From NCBI GenBank assembly GCA_035529895.1, contig DATKVV010000038.1, positions 1 through 6,470 of the forward strand: a DNA stretch of 6,470 bases, given 5' to 3'. Source of the stretch: JAUWKC01 sp035529895. Its GTDB lineage: Bacteria; Planctomycetota; Phycisphaerae; Sedimentisphaerales; Anaerobacaceae. Both the position numbers and the translations under genes were made by a program. The notes under the pieces are model-generated. The model was not told the origin of the DNA and did no database searches. It saw only the letters and a list, made by a program, of their open reading frames with translations. Of this stretch, positions 1 through 5,706 are shown in pieces (the stretch's first letter is position 1; each line of letters starts with the position of its first letter).

Positions 1-1716
1 AGGGATCTGGTTGCCTTTATATTGGGGCGATGAGGTGGTAGCATTCTCGACGTCGTTCAAGTTGGTGCCAAGGTAGACATCGTGCGACTCGGCCACGTAG
101 CCGGCCGACCAGCTAAGCTGCACGCCTTCTTTCGGCAGGTCTTTAGCGCCGTCGGCGGGGCTGAGAACAGCGGCTTTCGCCCGGTAAGTAGTAAAGCTCC
201 AGACGGGGCCTGTCCACGGGCTGTTGGCGTCGCTTTCGTTGACCTCATTGACCTTCCAGTAGTAAGTCTTGTCATACAGGAGAAGCCCCGGCGGGTCATA
301 ATCGGTATCGCCCACCGGCTGTCGGCCCACGAACACGGTAGTGCTCTCACTCAAGACATCGTCACGATTAGTACCAAAGTAGACATCGTGCCAGCCAGCC
401 TTCTCTCCGGCCACCCACTGAAGCGTGACGTCCGGCTGGACGTTCTCCGCCCCATTTCCGGGGCTGGGAGCATAGGCGTTGTCCAACGCCATCAGCATCA
501 GGACAAAGGCGTTCAGAATGCCTCGTCCGCCTATCCGGCCGGTGCGTACGGGGTCAATGTGGCCGCTGCCGGACTTGTACATCACTATTACCGGACTGCC
601 ATTGGTCATGAACTTTATCTCGGAGGGATTCAACTCATCATCCGAGAGAACGTTCTGGATGGGTACGCTGCAGGCGTCCTGAAGTGAGGTAACGCCCTCG
701 GGCCAGGGACCGGGGTCCCAGCTGACCTTCGTGAGTTTCTGGAAGGAGTCCGCCGAGGCATAGGGCAGGTTTCTAAAATCTTTGACTGACATGGCCCTGA
801 TAACGGGCATTGGCGGGTCGATATCAGAGCCGTCGTTGGGCACTGAAGTTCCGCTGCCAAGATCAAGCCACCGGTATGCGCTGAACTGGTTATGGTAGCT
901 GTACATTACGTATGCACCTGGGGGTACATCGTGCAGGGCCAGCATTATAGAGCCCCATTCAATTTCAGGCCAGTCCACGCATGTGAACCAGCTATTGCAG
1001 ATGGGGCCAGGTTTGGGGTCGAAACCGTCGTAGTATATCCCTGCCAACGGCCCGCCAAAAGCCCCCAGCCCCCGTGGGTATGGGCAGCTTCCTCCGGCTA
1101 AGCTGGCCATGGTCAGGCCGGAGACCTTCAGGCCCCCATCGCCCTCGCGAATGAGACTCATGGCGGCCGTGACTCCCGTGTCGTCTATCCCGTTGGGACA
1201 GGGAAATTGTTCACAGGCCCAGGAAGCGTCATGGCTGTACATATCAGCCCAGCGCCCCGTCGCCCAGTGCCACCAGCCGGGCTTTGCGGTCGGCGGCCTT
1301 ATTATTTCGCTGTTGGGACACTCTACCTGGGCGAGGTCCACTTTAAGGCAGAAGTTAGTGGTGGTGGTAAAGCCCCATGTCTCTCCCTGGACGGTCGGGT
1401 CGCCAACCTCCTCCACTCGCCAGTAGTAGGTCTTGGCCTTCTTAAGCGGGCCCGGCTCAAAGTAATTATGGTCGACGGTAAAATTGCCCTGGAACGTTGA
1501 GCCAGAACCATTGGTGACGGCGGTGTAATCATCACCAAAATAGACGTTGTGCGAAGCGGCGCCCTCTCCCGAAACCCAGGTAAGCGTCGACTCGAGGGGC
1601 ACGCACCAGTCATTATTCGGTGGGTCGGGGTTCGACGCCTCCAGGGCCGCCGAGGCAGCGCCGACCAGACCCGACAACAGAAGAACAGAAATTAGTAAAA
1701 ACAGTTTTCTACACAT
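1..1716 (-). CDS. Secreted multi-domain protein with Fn3-like modules (C-terminus beyond window)
   Basis: The frame stays open from the ATG to the window edge (572 codons, no stop), so the C-terminus is missing. The start follows a good GGAGGA site eight bases upstream; another ATG between them is out of frame. Residues 1-23 form a Sec signal peptide (basic MCRK, then a hydrophobic stretch, cleavage probably after ASA). Residues 28-118, 415-511 and 517 onward are three copies of an Fn3-like beta-sandwich module. Shared signatures are LxW near the start, SHNVYFG / WHDVYFGT / SHDVYLGT, TYYWR or TYYWK, and WGFTT or WSFTT at the end. Residues 121-410 are an unassigned Trp- and Cys-rich region with PGWWHWATGRW and a VPPGAYVMYSYHN strand pattern like jelly-roll carbohydrate-binding domains. 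The protein is exported; a role in surface display or polysaccharide binding is inference. No catalytic motif is seen. A C-terminal sorting signal, if any, lies outside the window. Confidence 0.88.
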   Translation of the reverse strand, partial: MCRKLFLLISVLLLSGLVGAASAALEASNPDPPNNDWCVPLESTLTWVSGEGAASHNVYFGDDYTAVTNGSGSTFQGNFTVDHNYFEPGPLKKAKTYYWRVEEVGDPTVQGETWGFTTTTNFCLKVDLAQVECPNSEIIRPPTAKPGWWHWATGRWADMYSHDASWACEQFPCPNGIDDTGVTAAMSLIREGDGGLKVSGLTMASLAGGSCPYPRGLGAFGGPLAGIYYDGFDPKPGPICNSWFTCVDWPEIEWGSIMLALHDVPPGAYVMYSYHNQFSAYRWLDLGSGTSVPNDGSDIDPPMPVIRAMSVKDFRNLPYASADSFQKLTKVSWDPGPWPEGVTSLQDACSVPIQNVLSDDELNPSEIKFMTNGSPVIVMYKSGSGHIDPVRTGRIGGRGILNAFVLMLMALDNAYAPSPGNGAENVQPDVTLQWVAGEKAGWHDVYFGTNRDDVLSESTTVFVGRQPVGDTDYDPPGLLLYDKTYYWKVNEVNESDANSPWTGPVWSFTTYRAKAAVLSPADGAKDLPKEGVQLSWSAGYVAESHDVYLGTNLNDVENATTSSPQYKGNQIP

Positions 1717-1724
1717 TGCAACAT

Positions 1725-1730
1725 TCCTCC
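1725..1730 (-). promoter_or_regulatory. Ribosome binding site of the Fn3-module gene
   Basis: On the minus strand GGAGGA stands eight bases before the ATG at 1716. An ATG directly after this site is out of frame with the long reading frame and too close to the site, so the site fixes the start at 1716. Confidence 0.75.
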
Positions 1731-1800
1731 ACTACAAAAATAGTTAATAGGACTCGTACTTTCTTGGCCACGCGCCAAAAAACGCTTATCTTTTCAACAT

Positions 1801-1834
1801 GCGCAAAAAGCCGTCCATCCCGACGGTCTTGCGC
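1801..1834 (-). promoter_or_regulatory. Attenuator-like hairpin in the leader of the Fn3-module gene
   Basis: On the minus strand an inner stem CCGTC/GACGG (1826-1822 with 1815-1811, six-base loop) is followed at once by C and five T, like a short intrinsic terminator. An outer stem GCGCAA/TTGCGC (1834-1829 with 1806-1801) can close around it and would bury the T run. The element sits about 85 bases before the start codon and inside the predicted transcript, so it could tune read-through into the gene. The stem is seen directly; regulation by it is inference. A stable hairpin with no regulatory role is the main alternative. Confidence 0.4.
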
Positions 1835-1887
1835 CTGTTGCAGACATGCCCTCACGCTTTGACCCAGCTCTCCAGTCTCCTCCAAAA

Positions 1888-1932
1888 GCTAAATCTTTAG
1901 CGAACCGCTCCCTTCCCGAGCCGCCAACGGCG
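1888..1932 (-). promoter_or_regulatory. Cluster of small hairpins in the leader RNA
   Basis: Three perfect inverted repeats lie within 45 bases of the predicted leader. On the minus strand they are CGCC-GTT-GGCG (1932-1922), AGCG-GTT-CGCT (1909-1899) and GCTAA-AGAT-TTAGC (1901-1888). The second and third share bases and are mutually exclusive, which is what a conformational switch would need. I recognise no known riboswitch consensus here. Confidence 0.3.
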
Positions 1933-1972
1933 CAGGTACGAAACCAGCAATCGACAGACACTACCAATTTTA

Positions 1973-2001
1973 CTTATATCAGATTGGTCGGCCCCTGTCA
2001 A
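1973..2001 (-). promoter_or_regulatory. Sigma-70-type promoter for the Fn3-module gene
   Basis: On the minus strand a perfect TTGACA (2001-1996) and TATAAG (1978-1973, five of six consensus bases) are separated by exactly 17 bases. Transcription would begin near 1966, which leaves a leader of about 250 nt before the ATG at 1716. This is the best promoter match I found in the intergenic region on this strand. Confidence 0.6.
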
Positions 2002-2065
2002 CCCAAAATTATTGGCGACTTTGAGAAATTTTCAGGAACATTATGGGGCGTTTGCGGCCATACAA

Positions 2066-2090
2066 GGGGGTTGAAGACGGCAAAACCCCC
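2066..2090. repeat. GC-rich inverted repeat
   Basis: GGGGGTT (2066-2072) is perfectly complementary to AACCCCC (2084-2090) across an 11-base loop. It is flanked by GGCC on both sides (2056-2059 and 2091-2094), which could extend the pairing. No T run follows on either strand, so it is not an ordinary intrinsic terminator. It lies about 65 bp upstream of the minus-strand -35 box, where an operator or cruciform would be plausible. Confidence 0.4.
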
Positions 2091-2117
2091 GGCCTGACAC
2101 AAGCTGGCCCGCCGGGC

Positions 2118-2146
2118 GGCAACTGGCAGTTCCCTGAAAGGCAACT
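2118..2146. repeat. GGCAACT direct repeat overlapping a short palindrome
   Basis: GGCAACT occurs at 2118-2124 and again at 2140-2146, start to start 22 bp, close to two helical turns. The first copy overlaps the perfect palindrome AACTG-G-CAGTT (2121-2131). The arrangement resembles a protein-binding site but is short enough to arise by chance. Confidence 0.25.
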
Positions 2147-2241
2147 TCAAGAAAACCCTGGGTAACACCTGATAGAACCGTAACTTAGATTCGACCAACA
2201 CCTGCGCGCGGTCGCTAAAAAAAGCAGCTTTCCTGCCGATT

Positions 2242-2338
2242 TCTGCAAATTCTCGGCACTTGCTCGGCTCTTTTTTCTATTTTTTTGGGAATCTGCACAT
2301 TCGGTCAGGAGGATTTAGGAATCTGAGCTTATTCTCGG
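2242..2338. repeat. Three degenerate copies of a TCTG...TTC(TC)GG element
   Basis: Three related segments lie upstream of the regulator gene: TCTGCAAATTCTCGG (2242-2256), TCTGCACATTCGG (2292-2304) and TCTGAGCTTATTCTCGG (2322-2338). The last two are each preceded by GGAA. Starts are 50 and 30 bp apart. They lie about 140-240 bp upstream of the plus-strand promoter and could be operator sites, for example for autoregulation by the neighbouring HTH-receiver protein. That function is inference. Confidence 0.3.
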
Positions 2339-2479
2339 CTCGTTTGCCGCGAACATGCTGCCGGAGCAGGACCGTTACCCAACAACCAGCCGCAACAGAT
2401 TACGACTGATGCGGGTTTTGGCCGATAATATCACTTTTTGCAGAATTGCGAACAGGTTTTCGCCATCTTTTTTTAATCC

Positions 2480-2508
2480 TTGACAAAGGTAACGTCCGAT
2501 AGTTAAAT
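2480..2508 (+). promoter_or_regulatory. Sigma-70-type promoter for the regulator-kinase operon
   Basis: A perfect TTGACA (2480-2485) is followed after 17 bases by TTAAAT (2503-2508, four of six consensus bases). Transcription would begin near 2515, about 60 bases before the regulator ATG at 2578. Confidence 0.5.
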
Positions 2509-2563
2509 TAGGGCAAAAAGGCAATTTGGGAAGGCCTTAAACCAAAAGGACTTGGTGAAGGAA

Positions 2564-2568
2564 AAGGA
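2564..2568 (+). promoter_or_regulatory. Ribosome binding site setting the regulator start
   Basis: AAGGA stands nine bases before ATG 2578. A TTG in frame at 2569 would add three residues, but it abuts this site directly and would have to rely on GAAGGA at 2557-2562. The ATG is preferred because the kinase gene uses the same AAGGA with the same nine-base spacing. Confidence 0.55.
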
Positions 2569-2577
2569 TTGGGTAAG

Positions 2578-3144
2578 ATGAAGGATTTCCTGACAACAGG
2601 CGAAGCCGCCGAGATTTGCGGGGTGAGCCAACAGACAATCATCCGTTGTTTCGATGCCGGGCGGCTGGAGGGATTTCGCGTTCCGGGCTCGAGGTTCCGC
2701 AGAATTCCGCGCCAGAGCCTGATCAAATTCATGAAGGAAAACAACATCCCTCTGGAGGGTCTCGAATCCGGCAAGAAGAAAGTCTTGATTGTTGATGATG
2801 ACGCTGAAATCATCGAGCTTTTGCTGGATGTGCTCGGCAGGGACGGCAGATTCAATGTCAGGACGGCATCGAGCGGGTATGACGCAGGTATATTGACCCA
2901 GCAGTTTCGCCCGGACCTTATATTGCTCGATTATATGCTGCCCGACGTCAACGGAAATATCGTGTGTCAGACCATAAGAAGAAATCCCGAATTCGAAAAC
3001 ATTAAGATCATAATTGTAAGCGGCGTTATAAAACAAGATGAAATCGACCAGCTTCTAAAATCCGGCGCCGAGGCTTTCATAAGAAAGCCGTTCGATATCC
3101 GGGAACTTACCGGCAAAATCACCGAGATATTACAGACGAAATAG
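2578..3144 (+). CDS. Response regulator with N-terminal excisionase-like HTH and C-terminal receiver domain
   Basis: This 188-residue protein is a DNA-binding response regulator with reversed domain order. Residues 5-56 match the excisionase/MerR-like HTH_17 family (LTTGEAAEICGVSQQTI, then the wing region GSRFRRIP and a final helix SLIKFM). After a short linker, residues 67-187 form a receiver domain with all the key residues. These are the acidic pocket D73-D75 in IVDDD, the phosphate-accepting D118 in LILLDYMLPD, S148 in IIIVSG, and K170 in FIRKPF. It should therefore be phosphorylated by a histidine kinase, and the complete kinase gene 74 bp downstream is the obvious partner. It acts in the cytoplasm; phosphorylation probably changes dimerisation or DNA binding. 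The target sites are unknown. The divergent upstream region with its repeats is a candidate. The alternative TTG start at 2569 would add only three residues. Confidence 0.92.
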   Translation: MKDFLTTGEAAEICGVSQQTIIRCFDAGRLEGFRVPGSRFRRIPRQSLIKFMKENNIPLEGLESGKKKVLIVDDDAEIIELLLDVLGRDGRFNVRTASSGYDAGILTQQFRPDLILLDYMLPDVNGNIVCQTIRRNPEFENIKIIIVSGVIKQDEIDQLLKSGAEAFIRKPFDIRELTGKITEILQTK

Positions 3145-3153
3145 AACTCAAAT

Positions 3154-3166
3154 GCAAATGAATCGC
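3154..3166 (+). repeat. 13-bp direct repeat after the regulator gene, copy 1
   Basis: GCAAATGAATCGC occurs here, 10 bases after the regulator stop codon, and again at 5476-5488 across the stop of the kinase gene. ACCACG follows both copies, after 7 and 4 bases. Function unknown; a chance match is possible. Confidence 0.35.
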
Positions 3167-3204
3167 GTATCGAACCACGAAAATGAGGCACGAACAACCA
3201 GGGC

Positions 3205-3209
3205 AAGGA
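3205..3209 (+). promoter_or_regulatory. Ribosome binding site setting the kinase start
   Basis: AAGGA stands nine bases before ATG 3219, the same geometry as in the preceding gene. The in-frame ATG at 3183 gives the longer reading frame but has no purine-rich site upstream, and the 12 extra residues it would add do not look like part of the HDOD domain. Translation most likely begins at 3219. Confidence 0.65.
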
Positions 3210-3218
3210 TTTAACCAG

Positions 3219-5483
3219 ATGACCGCAAAGGACCCCGACCCGGCAGCCAGGCACGTAGAGCTTGTTTTTCGTCGGCTCGATTCGCTCTCAACGCTGCCTT
3301 GCGTTGCGAGTCGATTTGTTCGTCAACTGGTACAGAGTCAGTTCTCACCGTCGACTTTGGCGGAAACAGTTGAATCAGACCCGGCGCTCAGCGCGAAGGT
3401 CTTGTCGCTTGCGCACCAGCATGGTTTAAGCTTTGCAGACGAGAAGCCCTCGGTCCGCCGAGCACTCGATAAGCTGCCTTACGATGTTGTCCGCGACGCT
3501 TTGTTTTCGATTAAAATCCTGCAGCCGTTCAATGGCAAGCCTGAGAACAACAGGATGCCGATACGAAGCGGGCTTACACTTCACTGCCTTGCGGTTGCGT
3601 GCTGTGCCCGGTATATCGCGGAAATCGTGTTACCTCAGAAAGATTGGCAGATGGCTTACTCGGCCGGTCTGCTGCACGATATCGGCAAGCTGGCCCTCGA
3701 GGAGGCGATGCCGAAAAGTTTTGTCCGGATAGTTGAAGAAGCAAAATCACAAGAGTGCTCGAGCCGGACGGTTGAGCAAAGGCGCCTGGGCCTTGACCAC
3801 ACAACTTTAGGCAAGCGACTGGCCCAGAAGTGGGGTCTGCCGGAGGAAATTACGCTGGCGGTCTGGCTGCACCACAGTGACACTGTGAGAATTGCTCAAA
3901 CCATTGCTGAGGCGCAAATCGCCCGGATTGTGCAGCTGGCCGATACTGTGGCGCGGCAATGCGGGATAGGGTTTTCCGGCAGTTACGACCCAACGGGCTC
4001 GACGGAACAGGTCGCCGAGGCTCTTTCAATAAGCGACGAGCAACTGGAGCAAATCCGGCGAGACCTCCCGGGGACGGTCGACAAAAAATCAAAGGCCCTG
4101 GGGCTGGACCTGTCAAATGAAATTGGAACCTATTGCGAGGTGGTTCACACCGCCGCCAGTCAACTGGCGCACGATAACAGCAGACTGTTTGTCGAGAATC
4201 GGCGATTGCGGACGGCTTCAAGCCACTTCGATTTCATAAAGGATTTTCTTTCAAGCATAGATTCGAATAGTGCGCCAATCGAAGTGGCGGAGAACTTTGC
4301 TGTTCGCTGGCAAAAGTTTTACCAAACGGGGATGGTTTGTCTTTATTTAGTCCCGCCGGCCGGCTCACAAACGCTCGAAGCGGTGGTTGTGGAAACCTTG
4401 GCCCGGGCCAGAACGGTTTATTTGAAAGTCCCTGCAGACTCGCCGGTGATACCGAAACAGTCGGCAAGCAAATTTGCGATACTGGATGCCGGCGATTATG
4501 TCGGCTGGCTGTTTGAGCAATTGGACGCTGACTTTGATTTGAGCCAAACAAAACTGCTTCCTATCGCGTCAAACGGCAAGGTGATCGGCGCGATTGTTTT
4601 CGAGCTTCGTTATCCGGGAGATATCGAGCTTTTTCAGGAGAATTTCAGGGCAACAGCCTGCGCCGCGGGCTCGGTGCTGGATATGGCCTTCAACTGGGCC
4701 AGCCAGCAGCATTTTGCCGAGCAGTTCGCTCAGTTGTTGACAGGCCCAATAGACGAGCTGGTCAAACCCGCTGCAGAGACTGCCGCAAAGCAAGTACCTC
4801 CGGAAGGCGCCCCAGACTCGTTCAGCGCATTAGCTGAGATAGCTGGAGGGGCGGCGCACGAGTTGAACAATCCTCTTTCGGTCATATCAGGCCGGGCGCA
4901 ATTACTGGCTGAGAGTGAAAGCGACCCGGAAAAGAAGCGAATACTGAGACAGATTCAAGAAAACAGCCGGAATATATCCCAGATAATCAATGATTTGATG
5001 ACCTTTGCGAAACCGGCGTCGCCCAGACCGGCTCAGGCGAATATCAGGCAAATAATCGACGAAGCCATCCAATTAGCAAGCCAAAAGACCAGGGTAGAAC
5101 ATATCAATGTCCAAACTGAACTCGCCGACGGGCTGCAAAATGTTTTTGCAGATTCGGCCCAGATTGTATCAGCGGTCGCGAATATTATCTGCAATTCTCT
5201 TGAATCCTATACAGGCGATATGGGCCCAATAAAGATTGCCGCCGAGGCCGAGGAATCCGGCGGCCCAGTCAAACTGAAAATTAGCGACCTTGGCCGCGGA
5301 ATGGACGCGGAAGCCCTCAAGAAAGCGACACAGCCTTTCTTCTCCGGCCGGCCCGCGGGGCGAAAACGCGGAATGGGTCTTGCTCACGCGAGACGGCTTA
5401 TCGAACTGAACAAAGGCTCACTCCGGATAACAAGCCGGCCGGGAAGCGGAACCACCGTTACTATCCTATTGCCGCGCAAATGA
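3219..5483 (+). CDS. Soluble HDOD-GAF-like sensor histidine kinase
   Basis: This 754-residue protein has no signal peptide or membrane segment, so it senses in the cytoplasm. Residues 12-290 form an HDOD domain. Its HD-type ligand residues are retained: H122, H153-D154 in LLHDIGK, H194 in DHTTLG, H219-H220 and D242. Residues 335-500 look like a GAF-type sensor fold, ending in a strand pair LLPIASNGKVIGAIVFEL. A Pro/Ala-rich linker leads to the kinase core. The H-box GGAAHELNNPLS carries phospho-acceptor H547, the N-box has N655 and N659, the G1 box is DLGRG (690-694; the usual Asn is Leu), followed by QPFFSG and the G2 box RGMGLA. These boxes indicate an active ATP-dependent autokinase. The probable partner is the HTH-receiver protein encoded just upstream, in the same operon with a 74-bp gap. 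The signal is unknown, and whether the HDOD domain has any hydrolase activity cannot be told. An in-frame upstream ATG at 3183 is less likely. Confidence 0.92.
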   Translation: MTAKDPDPAARHVELVFRRLDSLSTLPCVASRFVRQLVQSQFSPSTLAETVESDPALSAKVLSLAHQHGLSFADEKPSVRRALDKLPYDVVRDALFSIKILQPFNGKPENNRMPIRSGLTLHCLAVACCARYIAEIVLPQKDWQMAYSAGLLHDIGKLALEEAMPKSFVRIVEEAKSQECSSRTVEQRRLGLDHTTLGKRLAQKWGLPEEITLAVWLHHSDTVRIAQTIAEAQIARIVQLADTVARQCGIGFSGSYDPTGSTEQVAEALSISDEQLEQIRRDLPGTVDKKSKALGLDLSNEIGTYCEVVHTAASQLAHDNSRLFVENRRLRTASSHFDFIKDFLSSIDSNSAPIEVAENFAVRWQKFYQTGMVCLYLVPPAGSQTLEAVVVETLARARTVYLKVPADSPVIPKQSASKFAILDAGDYVGWLFEQLDADFDLSQTKLLPIASNGKVIGAIVFELRYPGDIELFQENFRATACAAGSVLDMAFNWASQQHFAEQFAQLLTGPIDELVKPAAETAAKQVPPEGAPDSFSALAEIAGGAAHELNNPLSVISGRAQLLAESESDPEKKRILRQIQENSRNISQIINDLMTFAKPASPRPAQANIRQIIDEAIQLASQKTRVEHINVQTELADGLQNVFADSAQIVSAVANIICNSLESYTGDMGPIKIAAEAEESGGPVKLKISDLGRGMDAEALKKATQPFFSGRPAGRKRGMGLAHARRLIELNKGSLRITSRPGSGTTVTILLPRK

Positions 5484-5488
5484 ATCGC
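5476..5488 (+). repeat. 13-bp direct repeat at the kinase gene end, copy 2
   Basis: This is an exact match to the copy at 3154-3166. It includes the last kinase codons and the TGA stop at 5481-5483, so part of it is under coding constraint. Confidence 0.35.
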
Positions 5489-5566
5489 TGAGACCACGGT
5501 TAAAGAAAAGCTCCCCACCAACAGGCTGCAAATGCGAAAAAGAAGGATTGCCTGCCCATTTTTCAG

Positions 5567-5594
5567 TTGACTGCCATAGGTAACAAGACATAAT
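5567..5594 (+). promoter_or_regulatory. Sigma-70-type promoter for the right-hand secreted-protein gene
   Basis: TTGACT (5567-5572) and CATAAT (5589-5594), each five of six consensus bases, are separated by 16 bases. Transcription would begin near 5601, giving a leader of about 105 nt. No convincing intrinsic terminator separates the kinase gene from this promoter. The best candidate is CAGGC/GCCTG (5522-5526 with 5550-5554) followed by five T, with a 23-base loop, so read-through from the kinase operon is possible. Confidence 0.5.
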
Positions 5595-5631
5595 TCACAG
5601 GACTATCGCGGATTGTCGGTGGAAAAGGTAA

Positions 5632-5669
5632 TACTGCAAGGCGGTTCGGTGTGCATGTTCACGGCAGTA
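5632..5669 (+). promoter_or_regulatory. Hairpin in the 5' leader of the right-hand gene
   Basis: TACTGC (5632-5637) pairs perfectly with GCAGTA (5664-5669), enclosing 26 bases in which a short GTG/CAC stem can also form. The hairpin ends about 24 bases before the ribosome binding site. It could influence translation or RNA stability; no known riboswitch class is recognised. Confidence 0.3.
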
Positions 5670-5692
5670 GAAGTAAGAATGGAGATTTCTTG

Positions 5693-5699
5693 AAAGGAG
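5693..5699 (+). promoter_or_regulatory. Strong ribosome binding site of the right-hand secreted-protein gene
   Basis: AAAGGAG lies seven bases before ATG 5707. It is the strongest Shine-Dalgarno match in the window and supports the call of the partial gene that follows. Confidence 0.8.
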
Positions 5700-5706
5700 T
5701 ACAAGA

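Larger units (their letters stand above)
1717..2577. other. Divergent intergenic region of 861 bp
   Basis: This stretch separates the minus-strand secreted-protein gene from the plus-strand regulator gene. It contains the minus-strand leader and promoter, a GC-rich hairpin at 2066-2090, a short palindrome and direct repeat at 2118-2146, a degenerate three-copy repeat at 2242-2338, and the plus-strand promoter at 2480-2508. Short open frames exist on both strands (for example 1846-2097 plus and 1998-2201 minus). They have low-complexity, atypical composition and no ribosome binding site that I could see, so I do not call a gene. No tRNA-like or other RNA gene was recognised. Confidence 0.7.

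Noticed and set aside
82..687. Plus-strand open frame of 201 codons
   Set aside because: It lies wholly opposite the minus-strand Fn3-module gene, which has a signal peptide, a ribosome binding site and repeated domains. The plus-strand product has no recognisable domain and is explained as a mirror of GC-rich coding sequence.
1795..1860. Cyclic di-GMP-I riboswitch on the minus strand
   Set aside because: Some bases of the 5' half match (GAGGGCA, a GCAA loop, GCGCAAGACC), but the conserved 3' half and tetraloop receptor are absent, so the class cannot be assigned.
1846..2097. Plus-strand open frame of 83 codons in the intergenic region
   Set aside because: It has Pro/Ser/Lys-rich low-complexity composition and no Shine-Dalgarno site, and it runs across a convincing minus-strand promoter.
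1998..2201. Minus-strand open frame of 67 codons in the intergenic region
   Set aside because: It has no ribosome binding site that I could see and no recognisable domain, and it runs through the GC-rich hairpin and repeats. It is treated as chance.
2217..2236. Intrinsic terminator on the minus strand
   Set aside because: GCAG/CTGC followed by seven T has a stem of only 4 bp, and there is no minus-strand gene upstream of it.
2448..2474. Intrinsic terminator on the plus strand
   Set aside because: GCGAA/TTCGC with a six-base loop is followed four bases later by seven T, but the stem is only 5 bp and no upstream plus-strand gene needs terminating.
2503..3036. Minus-strand open frame of 177 codons
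   Set aside because: It is antisense to the HTH-receiver gene, whose domains and key residues are all identifiable. The antisense product has no family features.
3158..3214. Possible 18-codon leader peptide ending just before the kinase start
   Set aside because: It starts with ATG and stops five bases before the kinase ATG, which would suit translational coupling, but there is no ribosome binding site upstream of it.
5650..5663. CRP-like site TGTG...TCAC in the right-hand leader
   Set aside because: The spacing between half-sites is two bases too short for the CRP consensus and the outer bases do not match.
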